DNA of 64,000 nucleotides from Gillisia sp. GTDB taxonomy: Bacteria; Bacteroidota; Bacteroidia; Flavobacteriales; Flavobacteriaceae. The notes under the pieces are model-generated. The model saw only the letters and a list, made by a program, of their open reading frames with translations. It ran no database searches and was not told the DNA's origin. Below are positions 1 to 8,994 of the stretch, piece by piece (the first letter of the stretch is position 1; each line of letters opens with the position of its first letter). The stretch is taken from NCBI GenBank assembly GCA_024635655.1, contig JAGXIL010000062.1:1-64000 (forward strand), read 5' to 3'. The translations under genes and the position numbers were made by a program.

Positions 1-104
1 GTGCGCCGGTCGTCAGCGGTGCAAGCACCCTGTTACCCCTCGACTTGCATGTGTTAAGCCTGCCGCTAGCGTTCATCCTGAGCCAGGATCAAACTCTTCA
101 TCGT
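1..104 (-). rRNA. 16S ribosomal RNA, 5' end (partial)
   Basis: Read on the minus strand, positions 97 down to 78 match the universal bacterial 27F primer site at the 5' end of 16S rRNA, followed by the expected helix 3-6 sequence ending in the window edge. The mature 5' end is put about seven bases upstream of the 27F site, near 104. Only the first ~100 bases are inside the window; the rest of the rRNA operon lies to the left. Confidence 0.97.
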
Positions 105-395
105 TAATCTTTAAATAAATTTACAATTACCAAGGTTGTTTCTATCTCTTATAAATAAGAGACACTCAAAATGACTTTTCTAGTCTTAATTTAATTTCTT
201 TGCTCCACTACCTAAGTAGTGAAACGCGCTGTCAATTCAATATATCAATGAACATTTCGCCGCAATTGCGACACTCGTTAAAATAAAAGGAGTCGAACCT
301 TTTCCCTCAATTACCCACCCGGGATTTTATTTCAGTATTTTTATTAGAACTTCGCTGCCCTCCAGACAGCCCGTCACTCATTTTGTAAGCGGCTG
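105..395 (-). other. 16S rRNA leader region
   Basis: Non-coding stretch between the mature 16S 5' end and the nearest rRNA promoter. No credible ORF is visible. It should be the transcribed leader that carries processing and antitermination signals, but I cannot place a boxA with confidence. Confidence 0.6.
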
Positions 396-847
396 CAAAT
401 ATACAACTGTTTTTCTTTACCAACCAAAAATAAATTTGTTAAATTTTTTAGGGCACTTTTGTAAGAAGAACTTCCTGCTTTTTGTAAAAAAGACAGGGGG
501 CAAATATACAACGATTTCTATTTAAAATAAAAACTTTAGTGAGTTAATTTTTTAAAATTCAAACCAACATTATCTTTACCTATTCCTGATCAAAATATCT
601 TTGACCAATCAATGAACTATCAGCTGCGGATCATATTACCTAAACCCTAAGCGACTGCAAATATACACCTCTTTTTTTCCTTTCCCGCAAACAATTTTTA
701 AAAAAATAATTTCGGCGAAAAAACAGGATCAAAATTTTACCAATTTTTTCAGAAGTCAACAAAAATCAATGAACGTAAGCTATTCCTGAAGTGCTACCCT
801 CTCTCTTAGCGGCTGCAAATATACACCCCTTTTTTCCTTCCCCACAA
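396..847 (-). promoter_or_regulatory. Four tandem rRNA promoters
   Basis: On the minus strand the -7 octamer TATATTTG occurs four times, at 396-403, 501-508, 658-665 and 816-823. Three of the four continue into an almost identical start-site sequence (TTTGCAGCCGCTTA or close variants). The fourth unit (816-823) has a TTG 21 bp upstream (845-847) and the third (658-665) a TTTG 22 bp upstream, fitting the Bacteroidota TTTG/TAnnTTTG promoter. The spacing of roughly 105-160 bp between units suggests stacked promoters for high rRNA output. Start sites are inferred. Confidence 0.8.
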
Positions 848-1136
848 GGATTTTCCGGGAATAATTTAAATAAAAATTAATCCAAAACCCAACTCCCTGA
901 GATACCGTTTAATAACAACTTCAGTAAAAATATTTACCGCACTTACTACCTTAGTAAAAAATAAAAATATTGCCGGGAATGACTTAAAATCTATTTCTCC
1001 TTATGAAAAGGTCTTTAGGAAAACTGAGAGCAATCATTAACCGCAATTTTACATCAAATAATATAGAGGAAAACTACTTAAGAAAACAGCTACCAAGGAG
1101 AAGCCTTTATATATACAGGAATATATACCTACTATA
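848..1136. other. Divergent spacer between rRNA and thrS
   Basis: A-T rich spacer between the outermost rRNA promoter and the thrS promoter. A 72-codon open frame begins at 1003 but runs out of frame into the start of thrS, has no recognisable family features, and would be crossed by the thrS promoter; I see nothing else here. Confidence 0.5.
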
Positions 1137-1167
1137 TTGTGCAACCGCATTTATCCTATTATATTTG
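1137..1167 (+). promoter_or_regulatory. thrS promoter
   Basis: TTG at 1137-1139, 20 bp, then TATATTTG at 1160-1167. This is the Bacteroidota consensus, and places the transcript start about 10-15 bases before the thrS ATG at 1187. It also rules out the longer reading frame start at 1139, which would lie inside the promoter. Confidence 0.85.
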
Positions 1168-1186
1168 CGGAATAATAAAACCAATA

Positions 1187-3133
1187 ATGATAAAGATAAG
1201 TTTGCCGGATGGCACTATTAAAGAATTTGAAAGCGGCAGTACTCCAATGGATGTAGCTTTGAGCATAAGTGAAGGCCTGGCCCGGAATGTAATTTCTGCA
1301 AAATTCAATAATACTATTGTAGAGACCTCTACTCCACTTTCCACAGATGGCAGTCTTATATTATATACTTTTAATGATGAAGAAGGCAAAAAGGCATTTT
1401 GGCACTCCTCTTCTCACGTTATGGCGCAGGCTCTTGAGCAATTATATCCCGGAATTAAATTAACCATTGGACCTGCAATTGAAAGAGGTTTTTATTATGA
1501 CGTTGATTTCGGAGAGCATAAGATATCTGAAAATGATTTCAAAAAAATAGAAGATAAGATGCTGGAGATCTCCCGTGGGAAACACGATTTCAAAATGAGA
1601 TCTGCTTCCAAAGAAGAAGCTCTGGACTTTTACAAAAAACAAAATAACCCTTACAAAGTAGAGTTGATCGAAAATCTGGAAGACGGAACGATCACTTTCT
1701 GCGACCACGACACCTTCACAGATCTATGCCGTGGAGGACATATTCCAAACACCGGCGTTATTAAAGCGGTAAAATTAACCAGTGCAGCGGGAGCATACTG
1801 GAGAGGAGATGAGAAAAATCCTCAGCTTACCAGGATCTACGGAATTTCTTTTCCAAAGCAAAAGGATTTGAAGGAATATTTGGAACTTTTGGAAGAAGCT
1901 AAAAAACGGGATCACCGGAAACTTGGAAAAGAACTCGGGTTATTTACATTTTCTCAAAAAGTTGGACAAGGTTTACCTTTATGGCTGCCAAAAGGTGCGG
2001 CTTTGCGCGAGCGCCTGGAGAACTTTCTTAAAAAAGCTCAGAAAACAGCCGGATATGAAATGGTGGTAACTCCTCATATTGGGCAGAAAGAATTATATAT
2101 AACCTCAGGACATTACGAAAAATACGGTGCCGATAGTTTTCAGGCTATTAAAACCCCAAATGAGGGGGAAGAGTTTATGCTTAAACCCATGAACTGTCCC
2201 CACCATTGTGAGATTTATAATGCCTCTCCATGGAGTTACCGGGATCTGCCCAAACGCTTTGCCGAGTTTGGTACTGTTTACCGTTATGAGCAAAGTGGGG
2301 AATTACATGGCTTGACCCGCGTAAGAGGCTTTACCCAGGATGATGCACACATTTTTTGTACTCCAGATCAATTGGATGCTGAATTTAAAAATGTTATTGA
2401 CCTTACATTATATGTGTTCGAATCGTTAGGGTTTGAAGATTTTACCGCCCAGGTTTCTTTAAGAGATCCTGAAAATAAAGCAAAGTATATAGGAAGCGAT
2501 GATGTATGGGAAAAAGCTGAGAGTGCCATAATTTCAGCTGCCGATGAAAAAGGACTGAACTACGTAGTCGAAACCGGGGAAGCCGCGTTCTACGGCCCTA
2601 AACTGGATTTTATGGTAAAAGATGCCTTAGGACGAAGCTGGCAGCTTGGCACAATTCAGGTAGATTACAATTTGCCTGAACGTTTTGACCTGACATATAA
2701 GGGAAGTGACAACGAATTACACCGCCCTGTAATGATCCACCGTGCACCTTTTGGCAGTATGGAACGTTTTGTGGCAGTGCTGCTTGAAAATACCGGAGGG
2801 AACTTTCCGCTATGGCTAATGCCCGAGCAAGCTATTATTCTCTCCCTCAGTGAGAAATACGAAAAATACTCACAAAAAGTTTTGAGTTTGTTGGAAAATC
2901 ACGAAATTCGCGCTCAGGCAAATAACCGGAATGATACTATCGGGAAGAAGATTCGGGAAGCCGAAATGAGTAAAATCCCGTATATGCTGATCATAGGAGA
3001 GCAGGAAGAGAATGATGGTACAGTTTCTGTACGTAAGCACGGGGAAGGTGATATTGGCACTATGTCCATAGAAGACTTTGCCGAGTTAGTAAATAAAGAA
3101 ATAAAGAAAACGCTTAAAACGTTTAAAGTTTAA
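1187..3133 (+). CDS. thrS: Threonine--tRNA ligase
   Basis: Cytoplasmic class II aminoacyl-tRNA synthetase that charges tRNA-Thr. 648 residues from the ATG at 1187, close to the usual ~640. Visible in order: an N-terminal TGS domain starting MIKISLPDG; the editing domain with [11 protein letters not shown] and, further on, the CRGGH motif; the catalytic core with [10 protein letters not shown] (zinc Cys), [21 protein letters not shown] (motif 2 region) and [11 protein letters not shown] (motif 3); and a C-terminal anticodon-binding domain. The start at 1139 gives an extra 16 residues not found in the family and overlaps the promoter. Downstream lie infC, rpmI and rplT in the arrangement common to many bacteria, probably one operon. 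Confidence 0.97.
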   Translation: MIKISLPDGTIKEFESGSTPMDVALSISEGLARNVISAKFNNTIVETSTPLSTDGSLILYTFNDEEGKKAFWHSSSHVMAQALEQLYPGIKLTIGPAIERGFYYDVDFGEHKISENDFKKIEDKMLEISRGKHDFKMRSASKEEALDFYKKQNNPYKVELIENLEDGTITFCDHDTFTDLCRGGHIPNTGVIKAVKLTSAAGAYWRGDEKNPQLTRIYGISFPKQKDLKEYLELLEEAKKRDHRKLGKELGLFTFSQKVGQGLPLWLPKGAALRERLENFLKKAQKTAGYEMVVTPHIGQKELYITSGHYEKYGADSFQAIKTPNEGEEFMLKPMNCPHHCEIYNASPWSYRDLPKRFAEFGTVYRYEQSGELHGLTRVRGFTQDDAHIFCTPDQLDAEFKNVIDLTLYVFESLGFEDFTAQVSLRDPENKAKYIGSDDVWEKAESAIISAADEKGLNYVVETGEAAFYGPKLDFMVKDALGRSWQLGTIQVDYNLPERFDLTYKGSDNELHRPVMIHRAPFGSMERFVAVLLENTGGNFPLWLMPEQAIILSLSEKYEKYSQKVLSLLENHEIRAQANNRNDTIGKKIREAEMSKIPYMLIIGEQEENDGTVSVRKHGEGDIGTMSIEDFAELVNKEIKKTLKTFKV

Positions 3134-3149
3134 TTAAAATTATATAGCC

Positions 3150-3707
3150 ATAGCAATACGTAGAAAAAGATCGAAGCGACCGCTTAGAGAAATTAAAGAA
3201 GATCAACACCGCATTAACGGTAAAATCCGTAGTGATGAAGTGCGACTAGTAGGTGAAAACGTTGAAATTGGAGTATATCCAATAAAGCGTGCACTGGAAA
3301 TTGCAGAAGAACAAGAACTTGATCTTGTGGAAATTTCTCCAAATGCCGAACCACCTGTAGCCAAAGTAATGGACTACAAAAAGTTTCTCTATGAACAAAA
3401 AAAGAGAGAAAAGGTATTAAAAGCGAAAGCCACGAAAGTGGTAGTTAAAGAGATTCGATTTGGTCCTCAAACAGATGATCACGACTACGAATTTAAAAAG
3501 AAAAATGCCGAGAAATTCCTGAAGGATGGAGCGAAGCTTAAAGCTTTTGTATTCTTTAAAGGAAGGTCTATTGTTTTTAAGGACCAGGGTCAAATCTTGT
3601 TATTGCGTCTTGCACAGGATTTAGAAGAAATAGGCAAAGTTGAACAAATGCCGAAACTGGAAGGTAAACGTATGACCATGTTTATGTCTCCGCGAAAAAC
3701 AAAATAA
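3150..3707 (+). CDS. infC: Translation initiation factor IF-3 (ATA start)
   Basis: IF-3 binds the 30S subunit, prevents premature 50S joining and rejects non-standard start codons. The protein from residue 31 ([14 protein letters not shown]) to the end (MFMSPRKTK) is clear IF-3. The family N-terminus, [20 protein letters not shown], is encoded upstream of the first GTG (3240), so translation must start earlier. Between the in-frame TAA at 3135 and the conserved region there is no ATG, GTG or TTG, only three in-phase ATA codons at 3144, 3150 and 3156. I place the start at 3150, giving 185 residues. A rare start codon on infC fits the known autoregulation by IF-3 in other bacteria. It follows thrS by 16 bases. 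Confidence 0.92.
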   Translation: MAIRRKRSKRPLREIKEDQHRINGKIRSDEVRLVGENVEIGVYPIKRALEIAEEQELDLVEISPNAEPPVAKVMDYKKFLYEQKKREKVLKAKATKVVVKEIRFGPQTDDHDYEFKKKNAEKFLKDGAKLKAFVFFKGRSIVFKDQGQILLLRLAQDLEEIGKVEQMPKLEGKRMTMFMSPRKTK

Positions 3708-3734
3708 GAACGTTAATTAATAAATAAAAAGAGC

Positions 3735-3932
3735 ATGCCTAAAATGAAAACAAAATCCAGTGCCAAAAAGCGATTTAAGCTTACGGGTACCGGTAAAATC
3801 AAAAGAAAGCACGCGTTTAAAAGTCACATCTTAACAAAGAAGTCTAAAAAACGTAAGCTTGCTTTAACCCACAGTACCTTGGTACATGAGGCGGATGAAG
3901 CAAATATTAAAGCTCAGTTACGTTTAAAGTAA
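3735..3932 (+). CDS. rpmI: 50S ribosomal protein L35 (bL35)
   Basis: 65-residue, strongly basic protein of the large subunit, beginning [15 protein letters not shown] and carrying the family's [15 protein letters not shown] core. Its length matches bL35 exactly. It lies 27 bases after infC and 92 bases before rplT, in the universal infC-rpmI-rplT order. Confidence 0.96.
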   Translation: MPKMKTKSSAKKRFKLTGTGKIKRKHAFKSHILTKKSKKRKLALTHSTLVHEADEANIKAQLRLK

Positions 3933-3973
3933 TTGAACCTTTAATGGTTTAAACAATTTATAAACCCTGGAGT

Positions 3974-4004
3974 CAGGCATAACAAGTTCCAACATGGACG
4001 CCTG
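3974..4004 (+). ncRNA. Candidate structured leader of rplT
   Basis: The 92-base spacer between rpmI and rplT holds a nested hairpin: CAGGC (3974-3978) with GCCTG (4000-4004) outside, and TCCA (3988-3991) with TGGA (3995-3998) inside. L20 is known to bind its own mRNA near rpmI-rplT in E. coli and Bacillus. That this hairpin is the flavobacterial L20 target is inference. Confidence 0.35.
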
Positions 4005-4024
4005 CTACAAAAAACAATTAAAAT

Positions 4025-4372
4025 ATGCCAAGATCAGTAAATTCAGTTGCCAAGAGAGCCAGAAGAAAAAAGGTTCTAAAACAGGCAAAAGGTTACTTTG
4101 GACGTCGTAAAAACGTTTGGACAGTAGCAAAAAATGCGGTTGACAAAGCAATGCTATATGCTTACAGAGACCGTAAAACCAAGAAAAGAAATTTCCGTTC
4201 CCTTTGGATCACCCGTATCAATGCAGGTGCAAGGTTACACGGAATGTCTTATTCTCAGCTTATGGGAGGTTTGAAATCTGCAAACATCGACTTGAACAGA
4301 AAAGTTCTTGCCGATCTTGCAATGAACCATCCTGATGCTTTTGAAGCTATTGTTACTAAAGTAAAAAAATAA
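4025..4372 (+). CDS. rplT: 50S ribosomal protein L20 (bL20)
   Basis: 115-residue basic protein that nucleates early 50S assembly. Starts [20 protein letters not shown] and has the [20 protein letters not shown] core and [10 protein letters not shown]-terminal region of the family; full length. It is the last gene of the thrS-infC-rpmI-rplT unit and is followed by a clear intrinsic terminator. Confidence 0.97.
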   Translation: MPRSVNSVAKRARRKKVLKQAKGYFGRRKNVWTVAKNAVDKAMLYAYRDRKTKKRNFRSLWITRINAGARLHGMSYSQLMGGLKSANIDLNRKVLADLAMNHPDAFEAIVTKVKK

Positions 4373-4403
4373 ATTTAATCGATTAACGTTCTTATAAATC
4401 AAG

Positions 4404-4431
4404 ATCCCACTTTCAATAGTGGGATTTTTTT
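4404..4431 (+). terminator. Intrinsic terminator after rplT
   Basis: ATCCCACT (4404-4411), a six-base loop, AGTGGGAT (4418-4425), then seven T (4425-4431). Confidence 0.93.
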
Positions 4432-4505
4432 ATGCCTGGTTTTTTTAATCCCTTCTCCTTCATTCAATCTTATAGCACCAATAATTTTACTATTTCAAAT
4501 TTACT

Positions 4506-4931
4506 CTAGTTTCCAAAAGCAGTCAAAATGATCTTTCTGGAACCTCCCTCGTCCCGGTGCTCACAAAAATAAATTCCCTGCCAGGTTCCTAAATTTAATT
4601 TTCCATTAGTAATGGGTATTTGAAGTCCCGTATCCAAAATGGATGCTTTTAAGTGAGCCGGCATATCATCTGAACCTTCAAAAGTATGTTTGTAGTAGGG
4701 TTGACCTTCAGGAACCATGTTATTAAAGTGACTCTCAAAATCTTTCCTGACGGTAGGATCTGCATTTTCGTTTATGGTAAGGCTTGCTGAAGTATGCTTT
4801 ATGAAAACCGAAAACATCCCAATATTAATTTCAGTTAATTCCGGAAATTGATTAAGAATTTCATCAGTAACCAGATGAAAACCTCGTGGTTTAGGTTTAA
4901 GGATAATTTGTTTTTGAAAAATTTTATTCAT
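4506..4931 (-). CDS. YjbQ family protein (UPF0047)
   Basis: Small enzyme of the YjbQ/UPF0047 family; E. coli YjbQ has weak thiamine-phosphate synthase activity, but the physiological role is unsettled. 141 residues from the ATG at 4931, which matches the usual start (MNKIFQKQIILKPKPRGFHL). Conserved features seen: IKHTSASLTINENAD, the acidic FEGSDDMPAHLK segment, and LGTWQGIYFCEHRDEGGSRK near the C-terminus. Two in-phase ATGs at 4943 and 4937 would add only 2-4 residues. It faces away from rplT (convergent). Cytoplasmic, no signal peptide. Confidence 0.88.
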   Translation of the reverse strand: MNKIFQKQIILKPKPRGFHLVTDEILNQFPELTEINIGMFSVFIKHTSASLTINENADPTVRKDFESHFNNMVPEGQPYYKHTFEGSDDMPAHLKASILDTGLQIPITNGKLNLGTWQGIYFCEHRDEGGSRKIILTAFGN

Positions 4932-5005
4932 TGCCATTAGCATTTTAATTCTTTATTCGGGGAAAATTGGCTTATTAGCTCTCAGAAATCATATATTTCC
5001 CACTT

Positions 5006-5821
5006 TTACACTCCATAGAATTTTGCAGCATTTCTTCCAAAGATGCCTTTCGCTTCAATGTATGAAATGTCCATATAATCCTTCACGACTTCAACAGTAT
5101 CTTGATAAGAGCCGGCAGCCAAACACACCGGCCAGTCAGATCCATACATCAGTCTTTCTTCTCCAAAAGCTTCAAAAACTATTTCTAAGAAGGGATAGAA
5201 ATCTTTCTTTTCCCATTCGAAATCATCTGTCTGGGTAATCAATCCGCTCAATTTACAGTACACATTACTACAGGAGGCCAATTCTTTTATATTTTGCTCC
5301 CACTCCTGAGAAGGCATTTCAGAAATTACTGGTTTTCCCATATGATCCAAAACAAAAGCCTGATCAGGAAATTTTTGTGCTAATTGGATCGCACCCGGAA
5401 GCTGATAATCAAAGGTTAGAAGATCAAAGGTTAACTGAAATTCCTGAAGCTGTGCTATACCCTTCTGAAAAACAGGATCTAAAAAAAACTCTCCCTGTTC
5501 ATCATAAACAACGTGTCGCAGGCCTTTAAAATATCGATTATCAGAGTGGATTTCAAGCTCTTTGTGAAAATCCGGAGACGACATATCCAACCAGCCAACA
5601 ACCCCTTTAATAAAATCATATTGAGCAGCCAGTTCCAGGAGGAAATTTGTTTCCCTTTCGTTTTGTGCTGCCTGTACAGCAATACAACCATCAAAGTTCT
5701 GCGCCCTAAGCAGAGGCTCCAGATCTTCAGGCAAGAAATTTTTTCTAAGGGATTTTAAAGGTCCATCTAACCAGCTGTAATCAACAGGGTCGTATTTCCA
5801 GAAGTGCTGGTGGCTGTCTAT
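5006..5821 (-). CDS. Amidohydrolase family 2 (TIM-barrel), start uncertain
   Basis: Metal-dependent hydrolase of the amidohydrolase-2 family, related to L-fucono-lactonase-type enzymes. The region up to 5734 reads LPEDLEPLLRAQNFDGCIAVQA, FVLDHMGKP, LSGLITQTDDFEW and MYGSDWPVCL, all family features. The essential N-terminal metal motif DSHQHFW is encoded in the same frame further upstream (GAC codon at 5816-5818), so the TTG at 5734 is not the true start. Between DSHQHFW and the in-frame TAA at 5846-5848 there is no ATG, GTG or TTG, only ATA (5819-5821) and ATC (5843-5845). Either a non-canonical start is used or the start was lost and this is a young pseudogene. I set the left end at ATA as the best guess; the body is otherwise intact, about 271 residues. 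Confidence 0.7.
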   Translation of the reverse strand: MDSHQHFWKYDPVDYSWLDGPLKSLRKNFLPEDLEPLLRAQNFDGCIAVQAAQNERETNFLLELAAQYDFIKGVVGWLDMSSPDFHKELEIHSDNRYFKGLRHVVYDEQGEFFLDPVFQKGIAQLQEFQLTFDLLTFDYQLPGAIQLAQKFPDQAFVLDHMGKPVISEMPSQEWEQNIKELASCSNVYCKLSGLITQTDDFEWEKKDFYPFLEIVFEAFGEERLMYGSDWPVCLAAGSYQDTVEVVKDYMDISYIEAKGIFGRNAAKFYGV

Positions 5822-5954
5822 ATTAGGATAAGAGTCGCTGGAGATTTAAATATATTTAAAGGGTTGTAAAAAAGATCAACCTTCTACAAACCCAAACTAT
5901 TTGAATTGCAAATCGTTAATTGTTGAACATTTAAACCCAAATCCAATTTAGCTA

Positions 5955-7205
5955 TTATGTTTTTTGCTTCTTCTTTTTAGCTGCGGGAAACAATACATTA
6001 TTGAGAATGAGCCGGTATCCCGGGGAGGTGGGATGCAATTCCAGTTCGGTCTTTGGATCTCCTACCCTGTGCTGATAATCTTCAGGATCATGCCCCCCAT
6101 AAAAGGTAAAAAAACCCTGGCCTTTAATTCCGTGTATATATCTTGCTTCTCCGTTGATCTTATTTTCTCCCAATACAAGAACAGGAGATTTTATAGTGGA
6201 GGCATCAAAAGCGGTGGTTTGACCCATAAATCCTTTTACCAGGACAGTATGGTTTTGGTTTAGCATAGTGGGAACAGGATCCCATTTCGCAGAAAATTCC
6301 ATTAAGGTGAAATAGTCACTTTCCATATTCATCTGCCGCTTATTGGTCATGTCTATTGAAGAGAATTCATATACCATAGGATTTCGTTCCAGGATAAAAT
6401 TTTCAAAGGCGAAGGTCTTGGTAAAATCTATTTTTGACTGATAACCCGGTTCGCTTGGATCACCATCAAACATGGGCTCAGCTATATCAACCCCTTCGGC
6501 TGCCAAGGCAATATCAAAACTGTCTGTTGCGCTGCACATGGCAAACATAAATCCGCCACCAACCACGTAATCACGAATTTTTAATGCTACCCCGAGCTTA
6601 AGCTCAGACACTTTTGCAAATCCCAACTTCGATGCCAGCGCTTCGGCTTCAGCTTTATCATTGATATACCAGGGAGTGGTTCTGTAATTACGGTAGAATT
6701 TGCCGTACTGACCTGTAAAATCCTCGTGATGTAAATGGAGCCAGTCGTATAGTAGAAGGTTATCGCTTAAAACTTCTTCGTCATAAATAGTCTCGTAAGG
6801 AATTTCAGCATAAGACAACACCATAGTCACTGCATCATCCCAGGGTTTATTTCCTTGAGGAGCGTACACCGCAATTTTTGGAGCTTTTTCCAGTACCACG
6901 GCTTCCATATTCTTTGAGGGACTTTCTATTTCCTGCAATATAGCTTCAACCTTATTGTCGCTTACTACTTCAAAGGACACTCCTCTAATGCGGCATTCTC
7001 TACGCAGCTCCTCTGTATCAGTGATCAAAAAAGAACCTCCCTGATAATTCAAAAGCCATCTGACATTTAAATTTTTCTCCAGGGCATAATAGGTAATTCC
7101 ATAAGCTTTAAGATGATTCTCCTGATTTTTTGCATCCATAGGAATCAGGATCACTGAGCTCCACATATTTGCCGAAGCAAAAAACAGAAGCAGCATAAAA
7201 ACCAT
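5955..7205 (-). CDS. Secreted flavobacterial protein, often mislabelled asparagine synthetase B
   Basis: 416 residues from the ATG at 7205, which begins a signal peptide (MVFMLLLFFASANMWSS). Longer starts at 7289 or 7310 overlap the dnaB 3' end and bury the signal peptide. The mature part has mixed alpha/beta character with LNYQGGSFLITDTEEL, KIAVYAPQGNKPWDDAV, GGGFMFAMCSATDSFDIALAAEG and FFTFYGGHDPEDY; the last third is His/Asp rich. Similar proteins in this family of bacteria are, as I recall, called asparagine synthetase B by database inheritance, but I see no N-terminal Cys nucleophile domain or ATP-PPase SGGxDS motif. It looks like a class I glutamine-amidotransferase-like fold lacking a known enzyme function. 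Located directly after dnaB. Function unknown. Confidence 0.75.
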   Translation of the reverse strand: MVFMLLLFFASANMWSSVILIPMDAKNQENHLKAYGITYYALEKNLNVRWLLNYQGGSFLITDTEELRRECRIRGVSFEVVSDNKVEAILQEIESPSKNMEAVVLEKAPKIAVYAPQGNKPWDDAVTMVLSYAEIPYETIYDEEVLSDNLLLYDWLHLHHEDFTGQYGKFYRNYRTTPWYINDKAEAEALASKLGFAKVSELKLGVALKIRDYVVGGGFMFAMCSATDSFDIALAAEGVDIAEPMFDGDPSEPGYQSKIDFTKTFAFENFILERNPMVYEFSSIDMTNKRQMNMESDYFTLMEFSAKWDPVPTMLNQNHTVLVKGFMGQTTAFDASTIKSPVLVLGENKINGEARYIHGIKGQGFFTFYGGHDPEDYQHRVGDPKTELELHPTSPGYRLILNNVLFPAAKKKKQKT

Positions 7206-7272
7206 TGTTTTTATGCTGCTTCTGTTGGTATTACTTTTACGGGAGAGAATAATTAAGCTCTCAAAATATTTT

Positions 7273-8829
7273 TTAAAATGGTACGTCATTATCGTCATCA
7301 TCATCGTCATTCATTGCACTTCCAAAGGCTTCGTTAGCACTTGGATTGGGCAAAGGATTACTTTTAAAGGTATCATCATTGGCCGCTTCATTCATTTTTG
7401 AATGATATTCAAACGGCGAATCAAAGTCCTCTAAGTTATCGAATTTCCCTAAATGTCCAAGGAATTTCAAGCGAATATTATCTAAACCACCATTTCTATG
7501 CTTGGCAACAATAAGCTCACCCTGATTTGCCGTTGGGGATCTTTCTTCATCATCCCATTCGTCGATCTTATAATACTCAGGCCTGTAAATAAATGAAACA
7601 ATATCAGCATCCTGCTCAATTGCTCCGGATTCCCTAAGGTCACTTAAAAGCGGTCGCTTACTTCCTCCACGGGTTTCAACCGCACGAGATAGCTGTGAGA
7701 GCGCTATCACCGGAATACTTAATTCTTTGGCAAGAGCTTTTAAGTTTCTGGAGATAGTTGATATCTCCTGCTCCCTGTTCCCTCCTCCTTTGGCTGAACT
7801 TCCCGCGGTCATTAACTGCAAATAATCTACCACAATTAATTTTATCCCGTGTTGGGAAGATAACCTTCTGGCTTTGGCCCGAAGATCGAAAATAGACAAA
7901 GACGGTGTATCGTCAATAAATAACGGAGCTTTTTCAAGATCCTTCACCTTAACATTAAGTTGTTCCCACTCATGGGTCTCCAGATTTCCTGTTCTCAGTT
8001 TCTCTGAAGACAAACCTGTTTCTGAAGAAATAAGCCTGGTAATTAACTGTACAGCCGACATTTCCAGGGAGAAGAACGCTACCGGAATATTATTGCCAAC
8101 CGCAATATTTCTCGCCATGGACAAGGTTAAAGCTGTTTTACCCATACCGGGACGTGCAGCAATGATCACAAGATCACTTGGCTGCCAACCCGAAGTAAGC
8201 TTATCCAGTTTATCAAAACCTGAAGGGACCCCGCTTAATCCATCTTTATTAGATATTTCCTGGATCCGGTTTTTTGCCTGGATCACTAAACTGTGTGCAG
8301 TCTCTGTAGATCGTTTTATGTTCCCCTGAGTTACTTCGTACAATTTGGATTCCGCAGTATCCAGCAAGTCGAAAACATCTGTTCCTTCATCGTAAGAAGC
8401 TTCAATTATCTCATTTGAGATCTTGATCAGGCTTCGCTGAATATATTTTTGAAGAATGATACGCGCATGAAATTCAATGTGCGCGGAAGAGGATACCTTT
8501 TGAGTGAGCTGAATGAGGTAATATTCTCCTCCCACTTTATCAAGACGTCCCTCTTTCCTAAGTTGATTGGAAACGGTTAATAAATCAATTGCCTCGGTGT
8601 TTTCAAACAGCTTATAAATTGCCTCAAAAATAAATTGATGTGCGATCTTGTAGAAAACATCGGGGTTCAGTATATCAATGATCTCATCAACACCTTTTTT
8701 ATCGATCATCATTGCTCCCAGAACAACTTCCTCTAAATCAACCGCTTGCGGCGGTATTTTCCCTTTTTCAAGATTAATAATATTTCCAGATCCATATTTT
8801 ATGTTTTGGGGGGCAGTGACTTTTTCCAT
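7273..8829 (-). CDS. dnaB: Replicative DNA helicase DnaB
   Basis: Hexameric helicase that unwinds DNA at the fork. 518 residues: N-terminal all-helical DnaB domain (about residues 25-130, PPQAVDLEEVVLGAMMIDKKG), linker, and a RecA-like ATPase domain with Walker A GMGKTALT, Walker B VVDYLQLM and the SQLSRAVE and DLRESGAIEQDAD motifs. No intein is present. The C-terminal ~50 residues are a flexible Asn/Pro/acidic tail ending in a run of Asp, then NDVPF, which resembles the acidic tip of SSB (DDDIPF). Single gene, with the secreted protein 67 bases downstream. Confidence 0.97.
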   Translation of the reverse strand: MEKVTAPQNIKYGSGNIINLEKGKIPPQAVDLEEVVLGAMMIDKKGVDEIIDILNPDVFYKIAHQFIFEAIYKLFENTEAIDLLTVSNQLRKEGRLDKVGGEYYLIQLTQKVSSSAHIEFHARIILQKYIQRSLIKISNEIIEASYDEGTDVFDLLDTAESKLYEVTQGNIKRSTETAHSLVIQAKNRIQEISNKDGLSGVPSGFDKLDKLTSGWQPSDLVIIAARPGMGKTALTLSMARNIAVGNNIPVAFFSLEMSAVQLITRLISSETGLSSEKLRTGNLETHEWEQLNVKVKDLEKAPLFIDDTPSLSIFDLRAKARRLSSQHGIKLIVVDYLQLMTAGSSAKGGGNREQEISTISRNLKALAKELSIPVIALSQLSRAVETRGGSKRPLLSDLRESGAIEQDADIVSFIYRPEYYKIDEWDDEERSPTANQGELIVAKHRNGGLDNIRLKFLGHLGKFDNLEDFDSPFEYHSKMNEAANDDTFKSNPLPNPSANEAFGSAMNDDDDDDNDVPF

Positions 8830-8938
8830 ATTACGAATGTAAATAAATTGTTAAGACATTCTTAAAAATATACGGTCAGTTTCATTAACCGTAATAAACA
8901 ATTGCCTGTTGATAACTAAATATTTTTGTTAATAAGGC

Positions 8939-8968
8939 CAAAAAAATCCGAAGTACTCGCCTCGGATT
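8939..8968 (-). terminator. Intrinsic terminator after accA
   Basis: On minus: AATCCGA (8968-8962), ten-base loop, TCGGATT (8951-8945), running into a T tract (8947-8940). Confidence 0.85.
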
Positions 8969-8994
8969 AATTTGAAAGGGTGATGATTAAAGAA

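Noticed and set aside
1003-1221. 72-codon ORF before thrS
   Set aside because: It crosses the consensus thrS promoter, overlaps thrS out of frame and has no family features.
7874-8329. Long antisense ORF inside dnaB
   Set aside because: Shadow frame with no homology or promoter; dnaB is the coding strand.
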